NCBI GenBank assembly: GCA_022606425.2
Contig: JAHDVF020000167.1
Span: 372,001 to 436,000 of the forward strand
DNA: 64,000 nt
From: Lepidostoma basale
Taxonomy: Eukaryota > Arthropoda > Insecta > Trichoptera > Lepidostomatidae
Reading direction: 5' to 3'
The position numbers were made by a program, and so were the translations under genes. Positions 10,769 through 20,872 of the stretch are shown one piece after another. Position 1 is the first letter of the stretch. Each line of letters starts with the position of its first letter. The notes under the pieces are model-generated. The model worked only from the letters and a program-made list of their open reading frames with translations, was not told where the DNA came from and ran no database searches.

Positions 10769-12385
10769 AAAACCTTCAATATGTAAATCGAGAAAAATAA
10801 ACTCAAAATTGAAAAAAATATTATTCATAAGATTTTTGGGAATATTCCAGTTTAGTTCCTACTTTATCAAATAGATGTATATAACTTCAGGTGTCACCTT
10901 TAAAAAGAACTTCAAAAATTTAACAAGCTTACTGCAATCTGTACCAACCAATCATTCAATATTAATTGTATTGTTACTGATTTTAGCGATAGCCTTAACA
11001 TCGATCCCATTACAGTTTTTAATAAACAAGTTATTATCTCTTCGATGCGATGTTTATTCGTTGTTATCATATAACTATCTCACGAGACGTCACTGCCTGA
11101 ATACGAAGCGCCACCTCCTCAGAGCTACAGCAACTTATCTGAAAACTCCAATAATAATATATTTGTAGATAGAAAGAAGTTTTGAAACTGAAATAAAAGG
11201 GATCTAGAGAATATCAGTAATGCTTTTCGGGTGTTCTTCGACTAACTGGATATCTTTCTTTTTCTTCAGCAAAGCTTTATTCCCTATCTCTTTCTCTTTC
11301 GCTAGAATCATGCAGTTATATAGTTGGACTGCATTCTTTGTTACTTAAATAAAATGCACACGTTACACTTAAGTCCTTTCAAATAAATGGGGACAGTGTA
11401 TCTTTGTTTATTCTAACAGAAGAAATGGAAACTGATATGAGTCCGCACTTCATTTTAATCACATTCGAAACATATTAAATGTGTCGTTTCACATAGGTAT
11501 AAATAATTGGAATTTAGTTATTATTTTGTATCGTTATCATACCTTTTAATTATTTTGAATAATTGTAGTTGAAATTCTTTCACACCTTCAATATTTTTGT
11601 GACTGGTGATACTGACGTAGTCAACAATAAAGACATTAAAAATCATTCCATTTCACATGTCTGAATATTGATATAGTTAGTATTCTTAGATTAAAAATAG
11701 TTATTGTTTACAGTTATACATTCAAACGATTATTTTTAAATTATTATATTCGTGGGCTTTACAAATAAAGCTTATTTAGGGGTTAAAAATTTACAAATTT
11801 TCGAAATGCTATATAATTTATTCATATAGCTTAAGGGGCAGTCATAAGTATTAAAAAACAAGTATTTTAAATTAAATAAAATTGACAGTAATATAAACAT
11901 TTTTATAAAACCAACAAAATCTGACATTTTAGTCAAAATTCGTCGAAGCATAATGCGTCTCGTAGCGATGACAGATAGATTGACGTTTGTATAAAGTTAA
12001 TGGTTAAACAAAATATTGAAATTATAAAGAAATTTTTATTTCATTTAAATGTTGTGTTCTGAAACATATAATAAATTATTATATTTATTTTGGATTGTAT
12101 ATTTTTTTTATTACAAAAACAATTTATAAAAAAATAATTGTAACTGGAACTACATGCATACTACTGGAAAGTCAACTATTGCATCCTCTCCGTACTCTTC
12201 TTAGCTGTGGGAATACCAAACGCCATTTGCGTCCTTCGCCGCGGATTAGACTAGCTTGGCGGAAAAAAAAACACACCGAAATGGGTAAATTTGAAATTCC
12301 ATTCTGCGCCCGCGGGCCCCGTGCGAAGGGGACCCGCCGCGTTATTGAAACTACAGCGAAATATTTTTCTATTTTAGCCCAGCCG
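10769..12385. other. unassigned; remainder of hammerhead-like repeat at left
   Basis: 10769-10830 completes the repeat interrupted at 9607. 10830-12160 is AT-rich with no recognised feature; short open frames (10875-11168, 12095-12394) lack motifs. 12170-12370 is GC-richer. Confidence 0.4.
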
Positions 12386-12820
12386 CAGTTTTAGGCGGGA
12401 AGCAGACGAAAATTTGAAAATTTAATAGAACCTTTTTCTGACTGACATTATTTAAATTGTGAACATTTTCCACTGTTTTTTTTACCAGGATTCAGTCCGT
12501 AAGTAAAACCAACAAATCCAACAAATTGCTAAATTACTCCAAATTGTTTTCTTAAAATAAGCTTACTTTAAAAAAAATTAATTACATATTAGACATTTTT
12601 CAGTTTAGCAGTTTTAGGCGGGAAGCAGACGAAAATTTGGAAATTCAATAGAACCTATTTCTGACTGACATTATTTAAATTGTGAACATTTTCCACTGTT
12701 TTTTTTTAACAGGATTCAGTCCGTAAGTAAAACCAACAAATCCAACAAATTTCTAAATTATTCCAAATCGTTTTCTTAAAATAAGCTAACTTTAAAAAAA
12801 ATACATATTAGACATTTTTC
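12386..12820. repeat. direct tandem duplication, about 223-bp unit
   Basis: Unit 1 (12386-12608) and unit 2 (12609 to about 12820) share gttttaggcgggaagcag at the start and acatattagacatttttc at the end, with few differences. The second unit runs directly into the minus-strand hammerhead core at 12811-12841; the first ends at the equivalent point, inside the partial motif gacatttttc. Confidence 0.85.
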
Positions 12821-12850
12821 GGACAACCGGTCCTTCTTCAGTGTTTATTA
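12803..12850 (-). ncRNA. hammerhead ribozyme-like motif
   Basis: Minus strand: CTGAAGA (complement of 12835-12841), extra A (12834), a perfect 4-bp stem II (GGAC 12830-12833 with GTCC 12821-12824, loop CGGTT), GAAA (12817-12820), AAATGT (12812-12817) and C (12811). Every core position fits the CUGANGA...GAAA consensus. Stem I is weak and the stem III palindrome is imperfect. Forms a divergent pair with 13081-13129. Confidence 0.65.
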
Positions 12851-13080
12851 ATAATCAAATAAATTTAACGTCAAGTCCAATCTTTGATTTATTTCCTTTG
12901 TTGTAAGTAATTACCGGAACCCCAATAAGAACTTTAAATTATTATTTTAAATTTTAAATTGAATCATAATATTTGTTATAACAAAAGCAAAAACGTTCCA
13001 AAATAAATATTTATAACATCTGTCAAAACTGATCACATTTGTAAACAGTTTTATAATATTTTAAATATGTATCTTTATAA

Positions 13081-13129
13081 TATGTATCACTGAAGAAGGA
13101 CCAGTTGTCGGAAACATGTCTGATACGTA
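13081..13129 (+). ncRNA. hammerhead ribozyme, all three stems recognisable
   Basis: Stem I is 9 bp (13081-13089 with 13121-13129, one G-U). CTGAAGA at 13090-13096 matches CUGANGA. One extra A (13097) precedes stem II (GAC 13099-13101 with GTC 13107-13109, loop CAGTT, a G-G mismatch at the base). GAAA is at 13111-13114. Stem III is the self-complementary ACATGT (13114-13119), which has no loop, so the motif should work only as a dimer. Cleavage is expected after C13120. Established knowledge: newt satellite and retrozyme hammerheads use such short dimeric stems. Activity is inferred, not shown. Confidence 0.75.
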
Positions 13130-13140
13130 ATTGAATTTTT

Positions 13141-13369
13141 TTTATAGTATATATATTTTTATAGAATATCTTAAAAAGAAAAAGACAAATAAAACATCTA
13201 GAACACAAATAAATAAGCTTCTATACCCTTAAGATGTTAAACGGTGATCGAAGAGGCTAAAAAGGCCCACAGACAATAAAAACATGCTCATTATTTATTT
13301 TACGTATTTCATATGATGTTGTATTTTCAAAAGCTGTATTTCAAAATGTCGACTAAATGCCAAATGTGA
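13141..13369. other. AT-rich spacer
   Basis: No recognised feature. Confidence 0.4.
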
Positions 13370-13525
13370 ACCATATGAGGAGTTGGAGAAATCGACGCGC
13401 GTGTATGACACGTGTATGAATGTTGAAGAAGCGTAAGAAGTATATGTCAGGAAAGAACAGTGTGACAGTCCATTATTTCTGCTTTCCTCTTCCGAGAGAT
13501 GCCGTTATGGCAGGTTAGTTAGTGT
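13370..13525 (+). mobile_element. family A 3' fragment
   Basis: Recognisable terminal codons (gagaaatcgacgcgcgtgta, gtatgaatgttgaagaagcg) and a degraded (TTAG)n tail. Several indels. Confidence 0.75.
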
Positions 13526-13736
13526 TAAGTATTTCAATTAGAACAAACTATTTTATTTTAAAAAGAGTAACAAATGTAGAAAATAAACAAAAAAATGGGC
13601 AGGCTGACTGGAAGATAACTGGGAGGAAATAGGAAGATCTGGACAGGGACAAGAAGTGTGAAGGACTATTGTAAATAAGACCATATCCCATACCGGGATG
13701 TAGCGTCGAGAAACAGAAGAAGATGAAGAACAAATC

Positions 13737-14120
13737 GTCACCTGAGAGTAAGAAGGTTCCAGCTGTCAAAAGTAAAAAGCTGAGATTAAGTCTAAGTTTT
13801 GTTGGTTTCTGGTGTGTATCTTGGAATAAAAGGGTTCCTTCTGAAGCAGATGAAATTCTTTTACCGAGAAACGTTTAAATTTTCTCTAGCGATAGTTGGA
13901 TTATTAAAGTTCTAAGTTTAAATGATTCCTTCTTTGGTGAATCGTGTATTTTGAATGATGAGTTGGAACTTGATTCTTTTCGTAACATCAAAATGACGAT
14001 ACTATGACATGTTTTTTTTAATTGTACGTACAGATAAGGTTAGTGAGAACCCTTTTCATGAAAAAAAGCCAAATGTGAAATTTTGTTAGTTGTAACCCTC
14101 TTACTCTCAGGTGACGAAAT
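13737..14120. mobile_element. short TIR element with coding-like remnant
   Basis: cgtcacctgagagtaagaag at 13737 is mirrored by cctcttactctcaggtgacg at the right end, giving terminal inverted repeats of about 20 bp around a 384-bp unit. The interior has two adjacent open stretches in different frames (about 13733-13879 and 13890-14007; the second includes SSDSWIIKVLSLNDSFFGES) that look like former coding sequence rather than random AT-rich DNA. I do not recognise the protein. Probably a non-autonomous DNA transposon or deletion derivative; no target duplication was identified. Confidence 0.55.
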
Positions 14121-14585
14121 GTAGATATATATTCTTATGTGTATATTTTAAATTGTAATTATGACAATATTAAAGATAAACATTCAATAAACATCGCATT
14201 TAAGAAAAAACATGTAAAAAATTCTTACTGTGAGATCGGAAGTTAGATAAAATAATACTACAATCGTCAGGGACAGCGAGACAGTTCCATATGCATTCAT
14301 AATGAAAGCTCAAAATAGACTTACCCTGAAAGCTTTCACAGGTAAGGAATTCTGCACGAGCCAGTTATAGAATGGCACTTGTCCGCCATATACAAAAATA
14401 ATTTTAAAGATTTTACATATTTCATTTCAGCTCTTCGTAGCAAACAACAGAACATTTTTAATAAAATTACGGCGGATAACACCGTATAATTTCAAATAAC
14501 CACGTATAAGTGTATTCATTTTTTCAAAAAATCGTTAACAAAACTTTGTTTACTGAATTATACCTTTGTACTTTATTTTTACACC
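14121..14585. other. unassigned
   Basis: AT-rich, no recognised feature. Confidence 0.4.
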
Positions 14586-14589
14586 AGTT

Positions 14590-14725
14590 TATTTTATATC
14601 TGTATCTTACCAACCGGTTTCGCTTCCGCCGGAGCTTCGTCGGGATTATTCATTTTCATAACGCTGGCGAAACTTCGAAAAGAGAGAAACCAGTTGGTTC
14701 GATAAAACAAAATAAAGTGATGTAA
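14590..14725 (-). repeat. hammerhead-like repeat (ACCGGT subfamily), inverted pair
   Basis: Minus strand: CCGACGA (14637-14643), extra A (14636), stem II of GCTCC with GG(A)AGC (14622-14635), GAAA (14618-14621), the palindrome ACCGGT (14613-14618) and U at the cleavage position. A mirror copy on the plus strand lies at about 14665-14705 (ctggcgaaac... gagaaaccagttgg). Position 4 of the core is changed. Confidence 0.6.
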
Positions 14726-15449
14726 AAACAAAGTACCCAAGTGTTATTTATTATTTTTATTAATGCCACACCACAAATTTAGTGCCTCATAAGAAAGTTA
14801 AATTTAGTTTGTATGTTTTCTATTTCATTAAATCTTATAAACTCACTTGCACATCATATTACCACGAAGTAATGAGTATATTCAAGTAAATTAAAATTGT
14901 ATAGTTCTGTATCCAAACAAATGTATAAAATACTCGTATAAGATAAATAGGAACAAAAAACACAGAGTTAATTTAAAAAAAGTTTTTAGTTGAAATTGTT
15001 AAACGAATGAATAAACTATAAGCATCATGCTCTTTATCTTTTAACGTCAACTTGTTCGGTAAAATTATTTGCGGTTTATTATTCATAAACCTAAGTGCAC
15101 ACTTGTCAACAGTAGCTACCCTCTGGGACAGTGTGCACTCTGCACTATGCAGGTCTAGAGGTGAGAAAATCTTGACATTATTTTTTATTTCGTGTCATCC
15201 ATCAAATATTTCATCTGCACTATTATCATATTATTGAGACATCAAAAGATACTCACGTTTACACACATTTATTTGTAAACTAAATGGATTTTTCTATAAT
15301 ATAAAACGTGAAAATTAACAAATATTTAAGTAATTTAGCTAGGTTTTTAAACAAAACCTTAAATTAATGCGAATAAAAACCTCAGTCTTTTTTAAGTTTT
15401 ATTCTATTTTATGGAAATTATATTTTTCGCTTCGCTTAGACTTTATCTA
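14726..15449. other. AT-rich, unassigned
   Basis: No recognised gene or repeat. Short open frame 15052-15237 lacks motifs. Confidence 0.4.
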
Positions 15450-15570
15450 ATATTTTGAGATGTATTAATCGCCATGGCACACGTTTCGCTTTGATTAGAC
15501 ATTTAATAATGCCTTAGCAAAGCAAACATGTCATAGCCATAAAATAAAGCGAAGTTTTACATACTGGGGA
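15450..15570 (+). repeat. hammerhead-like inverted pair (ACATGT subfamily)
   Basis: Plus arm: a GCCTT/AAAGC-type hairpin, then caaac, the palindrome ACATGT (15526-15531) and C15532. Left arm is the inverse (cacacgtttcgctttgatta). Cores degenerate. Confidence 0.5.
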
Positions 15571-15659
15571 GTTTTATATAATCGTTCAAGAACGATAAAT
15601 AAAACCTGACATACGTGTTAATTATTTTACAATTATGTTAAATGCCATATTATATATTT

Positions 15660-15830
15660 AGTATTCATGAAAAATCTCTGTTTTCTGTACGTTGTATTGC
15701 ATTATATGGGAATGACATGTTTCGTGTTTTTATGCCATAGATATTAATGCGGTAGCATGGCGGAATATGACATTTTCATACAATATAAAGAAAACTTCTA
15801 GAAAACAGACGATATATTGAATAGTTATGT
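15660..15830. repeat. hammerhead-like inverted pair (ACATGT subfamily)
   Basis: Left arm on the minus strand: CGAAA before ACATGT (15715-15720), with the ccatataatgcaat tail. Right arm (about 15750-15820) carries gcatggcggaa and ends in the shared tail cttctagaaaacagacg. Cores degraded. Confidence 0.5.
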
Positions 15831-18110
15831 AACAATATAAATAAAAATACAAATATTAATCACTTTGTGAGAAATCAGTAAAATCAATGTGTTTTAATTA
15901 AATAATCTTAATGTCTTATTTCACTCGCGGAATACAAAGAATGATGATATCTTCAATTATTGTGGTATTCGAACTATTTTTGCGAAATTCGTTTTCTTTG
16001 AAACAATCAAGATAATGGATAGACGAAACAAACGAGGAAAGAGTCATTAAATCTTTGATTCTGTTCGTAATTTGATAACTCCCGCTAGTAATTTAAGTCT
16101 AAACAAATTGATGATCCCGAAAAATGATAGCGGCGAATTAAAATGGTAATCCTTAATAAAATCAAAAGTCCTCGGCTTCGGGATTACATGAGGTTTACAA
16201 CTTCGAGTCATCTTTTAATTGAATCCAAGTCCGTCGGCAAAATAAATACCTACATTCTGTTTGTCTTCCCGTTGGTGCGCTCTTTGCTCAATTAATTAAT
16301 ATAACTTTAATTTGAATTGAATTTAAATTCTCACGGATGGATACACTCCCCAATGAAGTTTCGGGAAAGATAAATGAAACATTCTCCTACGTCATTTAAA
16401 AATACGGAAAGTTATTGTTGGCTGTTTAAGTTCCTTTGTGTATCGCAATCGTCTAGACGTAATCCAAATCTTGGAGCTAAAGGATTTAGATGAGCGCTGG
16501 AGAAATGAAATGCGGATAGTTATTTTGTCATCTTATTTTGGAGATAATTGAAACGTGGTTTAAAATATATTCCCCTAAAGAAAAGTACACGAGCGCTGTA
16601 CAGAGTGGATATTTTAGAAAAACGCGTCTCTTATCGAGAATCTTCCAAGCTCTATAGTTTCCACTGATTATTGGTATATTGTATATTTTGATGCATTCAG
16701 TTTTCTTCTAATAAAATCATGAATACTGTTTTTATATTCATGGAAGATTTCCATTCTTTCCGATAAGTTTATATGAGGCGTACGGAAATAAAATTGATAA
16801 AAAAAAACTCGAACGTTTCCTTATAAAGATGGCATATTTGTGCCCGCGCTGGCATTGTTGTTGTTGACATTCGTCAGACGGTAAAATATGTTTATCTTGT
16901 ATTTAACGCTTCATTTCCTCCGCGGGCTGGCAAAGCCGGTATTCCCGGAAAAAAATTCTTCTCGCCGAGGCACCTTCAAATTTCCAAGTTCGGGAATTCA
17001 AACGAACCCCGTCGTAAAATGCCGATCGCACACTTTTCACATTATACGATCGGTTTGAGGCACAAAAAGAGGGAATAATCCAGTCATCCATGCCGTGATC
17101 GAATGACAGTCGAATCAAATGAGTGGCCTCCGCGGGATACAGAAGGAGGGGCGCGGGCGCGAGGCCCGCTGCTCGCTGCTCGCTACTGTCTTGTCACGTC
17201 ACGGTTCATGATATTTTACTGCCTTTTTTAAATATACTTTACGACCCTATTTGGCAGAATGGATTTAGGACACCGGTTGAATAGTTAAGTACCTTAAGCA
17301 ATAGCTCGATGATCTCGAGATTACGCTATTTTATGTTTAGTAGGTAGAGTATTAAAACGATAATTCGCTAGTTTAGAACATTTCGAAATTCTAAAAAGAA
17401 AGCTGTCCTTTTTAAACCCTACTTTTTTATCGCCCCTGGAAAAAGGCGAGTGTAATTTGCTGGTATAAAAGTGAACTCCCATATTCTAAGGGTTACGCGA
17501 AAATGAGACTTCGCAGAATATCTGACCTAACAACCAATACCCCGTACGACCGCGCCCGATCAATGCAGTCATTAGACCGCTTCCAGTCGTATCTTATGTC
17601 CCTCTCGGCGAACACTTTGCTGCATTTTTTTTTCGCCGCGAAGTTGTACCTTTTACCTAGAATTGGGCGCGCTCTGACGGCACAAGTGTGTAGCTCGTTC
17701 ATTTCTCTTTTGTGCAGAAAGAAAGTGGTCGCAATCGCCGGCCCGCCTCCCCACCTCCCCGCTAATGTATCGATAAGTATTTGAGCGCTGTAAAGTTCCG
17801 TGTGCTCGCGGAGCATTCGACTCTCGACGTTGCTTTATTTGAACGACCCTCTTGCCCCTCCTGTCCTCGGCCCGGCGCAAGTTGGGGCGCTCCGCTGAAT
17901 TTCTCCGTCTCGATCGCGAGAGACGCTCAAAGCAAACGTCGATTAGGTGGGAATAGCTCTGTTATAATATAATGCAATTTGGCAATGAAGTTTTGTTACT
18001 TCCATAACCTTTCCGTTGTATTGTGATTTTTCATTCAATAAAAATTAAAAAAAAACACAGTTTTAGCAGAAACACACCGATATTTCAATATTATTAACTG
18101 ATTAATTGAA
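15831..18110. other. apparently single-copy DNA with GC-rich islands
   Basis: 16060-16600 and 16850-17220 are less AT-rich than average; 17490-17970 is clearly GC-rich. Open frames here on both strands (17493-17972) reflect low stop density, not a recognised protein. 17157-17190 contains a short gctgctcgct tandem. Candidate regulatory or untranslated DNA (inference). Confidence 0.4.
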
Positions 18111-18149
18111 ACACCATTATAATATCAAATTTGATTAAATTTCTATGAA

Positions 18150-18202
18150 ATTGTCGCGACAGCTGTTCCGCTAACTAATGTTAGCATCATCAGGTCAACA
18201 AT
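18150..18202 (-). ncRNA. hammerhead ribozyme-like motif (ACAGCTGT subfamily)
   Basis: Minus strand: stem I 8 bp with one bulged A (18194-18202 with 18150-18157, one G-U), CTGATGA (18187-18193), extra U (18186), a perfect 6-bp stem II (GCTAAC 18180-18185 with GTTAGC 18170-18175, 4-base loop), then GGAA where GAAA is expected, the palindrome ACAGCTGT (18159-18166) and C (18158). The single A-to-G change in the second core box should inactivate this copy, but all three helices are preserved. Confidence 0.7.
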
Positions 18203-18225
18203 ATACTAAAAACGTTTTTGTTGAT

Positions 18226-18276
18226 TGTAGCACCTGACGATGCTCACATTGGTTAGCGAAACAGCTGTCACGACAA
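18226..18276 (+). ncRNA. hammerhead ribozyme-like motif (ACAGCTGT subfamily)
   Basis: CTGACGA (18234-18240), extra U (18241), stem II of 5 pairs plus one mismatch (GCTCAC 18242-18247 with GTTAGC 18252-18257), GAAA (18258-18261), ACAGCTGT (18261-18268), C18269. Both core boxes match consensus. Stem I is imperfect (attgt with acaat outside a mismatched base). Divergent partner of 18150-18202, with about 30 bases between. Confidence 0.65.
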
Positions 18277-18309
18277 TTTCATATAAATTGAATCAATTGC
18301 TATATTATA

Positions 18310-19280
18310 AGCGTTTCAATATTTTTTTTTTAAATAGCTAATACGACGTGTTTGTGAGTAAAGTAAGGTAATCTTCAAATATAATAATTCATTTACACGA
18401 TCATAAATAAATGATCATTAATGTGTTTTCCACGAACAGCCCTGGGATCTTTAAAAAATGGGATTAACATTAAAGCGGCCATAATTGCTATACAACTTCA
18501 CCTCGAAATTAGAGGTAGCCGGCGGGCCTACCGAATTAATAATTACCTAAGTAAGTGAGTTCAGTTAATATTTACACGTGTAAAACACTCGGAGGGTAGG
18601 GCGGGGAGCGGAGGCGGGGGCGTAAGGGCGGATCCACACGGGCCGGGCTCCGATAAGCCAGATCAGCCGTGTGCCCCGCATATCTGTATGTAAATGGCGC
18701 TCGATTCAATATCGCATGACAATTCCCCCGGCCGCGGCCCGGAGCCGGGGGCAGAGGTCGGCCGGCTACAGGGGCTGCCGGGGCTATCGGGCCAACGGGG
18801 ATAGTTGGAACCAAACTTTCATTTCTTGTGTTCTCCTGTTTACTCACAATACAATCATGTATTCGTAAATAAGACTATGAATTAGTTCAATCCCAATCTG
18901 ATTGATCGCAAAAATGACACCCTGTACTCTATTAAATTATCACAAACATTTTGCGATCGCGTAAGAGAAATGCATATTACAGTTTTATGTAGCGGTATAA
19001 TTAACGTTATCAATCAATTAAATCTTCAATGTAAATACAACTTTGACTTTTTTCATATGCATTATTCATTGAAACTTATACTTTAATTTTTCATTGAATT
19101 TCAACCACAATCTATGTATATATAATACCTAAGTTGTTTTTTTTATTTCAGTGGTAATTTTGATCGATTTCGGAAATTTTACTTCTGATGATTTAAGCTA
19201 CATATTTGTAAAAAATATAAATTAGTTATTATACAATCGAAGAATTGAATAAATTATGACAATTTACATATATGAGATTG
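18310..19280. other. unassigned; GC-rich island 18560-18830
   Basis: 18560-18830 is strongly GC-rich with low stop density on both strands; no domain recognised. Flanks are AT-rich. Confidence 0.4.
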
Positions 19281-19289
19281 TCACAATCT

Positions 19290-19375
19290 ATCTTTATATG
19301 TTGTTTTTAACACCTGATGATGTCAACATAGGTTATAAAACAACAGTATTATGAAACGTCGTAACAGTTATTCAA
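19290..19375 (+). repeat. degenerate hammerhead-like repeat
   Basis: CTGATGA (19314-19320) with extra T, then gtcaacataggttat resembling stem II of the ACAGCTGT subfamily, followed by AAAA instead of GAAA. Stem III is degraded. Confidence 0.5.
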
Positions 19376-20080
19376 ATATAAATATTTAATAATGTTGAAA
19401 TATCATATTGTTTCGGTTTAAATAATAGATTTTCTGATTTAGTAACCCTGCAAATTATATTTAATGTTTACTTGTATTTTTCTCAAGGCCAAAGGTATAT
19501 CTGGAACGTTTTCCCAATAATTGTGGTGAAAACGATCTGAATTTATTGTGGCTAATATGGGGTATAATTACCCCGAGAAAACAGCCCCACTTGCGCCACA
19601 GGAGCCCCCCTCCAGAGCTCCGGCGCGGCGTGAATAGATAAGATTAATGTACCCCCGATCGGGCGGGCGCGGATTGACGCGCCCATCGACTCCGATGTGC
19701 GGAGGATGTATAGGATGTACGGAGGATGGAGGTATCTCTCATCCGGCGTACCGCGGGTAACATGCATCACAATGTGCTCATCTGGGAATCGGCTAATGTG
19801 GAGCGGCACTTGGGGCGTTTTGCGAAACTAATGCGTCTGAAATAGCTTCCAGAACATTTGAATATCTCCCGATAATAAGGGTTTTAACATCGTTATATTT
19901 TTTATGTGGATTTAAGTAAACTTGGAAAGGGCGGTATAAAGGGAAGATTGGATATTAATGGGAGTTGGAAACGATATTTTTAGGTGTCGCTGATAATGAT
20001 CTATCCATAAGAATACATATTTCGTTTTATAACGTATAATAATATTCAAATTGCTGAATTATGACACATACATTCTCAAA
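19376..20080. other. unassigned; GC-rich island 19555-19830
   Basis: The island is GC-rich and single-copy in the window. No gene recognised. Confidence 0.4.
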
Positions 20081-20330
20081 GACGACCATCGTGGCCGAGT
20101 GGTAAGTGCTTTGACTGCCACACCGAAGATCCCGGATTCGATTCCCGGCGATGCTAATATGATTGTCACACTGTCATTGGTCTAGTGAAGAATTCACGTG
20201 AAAATGAAATGGCGATATATTAGCTACCTATCTCATGTCATGAGAATCAATATGATCCTTTACATCGGTATGGCTTGCACTGTAATGATGTAAATAGCGA
20301 TTCAACAAAATAATTATAATAAAATCATAA
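20081..20330 (+). mobile_element. tRNA-derived SINE
   Basis: The head resembles a Ser- or Leu-type tRNA: A box TGGCCGAGTGG (20092-20102) and B box GGATTCGATTCC (20134-20145), the internal promoter of RNA polymerase III. The body (tagctacctatctcatgtca, tgagaatcaatat) is shared with copies at 31840-32010 and 33820-34075. The region does not close into a proper acceptor stem, so it is a SINE rather than a tRNA gene. This is the best-preserved copy. Confidence 0.8.
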
Positions 20331-20464
20331 CAATGATAAACCTGAAGAATTTACCCTCCCATAATGACAAGTTAACATAAGTAAAAATTATGTCATATGT
20401 TTTTTTAAGCATCTAGACTAATGACGTTAAACTTCATTTTCAATACTTAATATTAACTTACACG

Positions 20465-20600
20465 TTCGTTTTCTATAAGTTTTTGTTTATTTTATAGGAG
20501 TGACTTGTATCGCTTTGGTGGATCAAATTAACGTTTGTAAATACGTTACCTGTGTCACTCGTATACAATAAAATCTTCCAGATAACTGACGTTTTCATTC
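20465..20600. repeat. degenerate hammerhead-like inverted pair
   Basis: Arms share the subfamily ends (cgttttctataagttttt... and ...ctgacgttttcattca) around a decayed centre. Confidence 0.45.
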
Positions 20601-20762
20601 ATACTATATAGTCACCGTGTCAATATCTATTTACAATATGTTTCAATTTTTCACTTTTTTTTTCAATTTTTGCGCGAACATATTTTCGAACTTGTTAAAA
20701 CTGAATATTTACAAAATTATTTATTGTTTCTTGAAAAATGTTGTACAACTCCATATTAAAAA

Positions 20763-20872
20763 ATTAATACGAATGAAAACGTCAGTTTTTTAGAAGTTTA
20801 GGCGAAACACGTCATTCCCATAAAATATAATAAAACTTCTAGAAAACTGACGTTTTCATTCGTATTAATTAT
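20763..20872 (+). repeat. compact palindromic hammerhead-tail repeat
   Basis: The outer 28 bases or so are near-perfect inverted repeats (attaatacgaatgaaaacg ... cgttttcattcgtattaat). The centre keeps GGCGAAA, ACACGT (20807-20812) and C20813, but lacks the 5' core box; only half a motif remains. Confidence 0.6.

Noticed and set aside
17493..17972. Host exon or short protein in GC-rich DNA
   Set aside because: Open frames on both strands overlap, with no splice context or recognisable domain; low stop frequency is expected from composition.
20081..20160. A genuine tRNA gene
   Set aside because: A and B boxes are present but no complete acceptor and anticodon stems could be formed, and a shared body follows in three copies; it is a SINE head.
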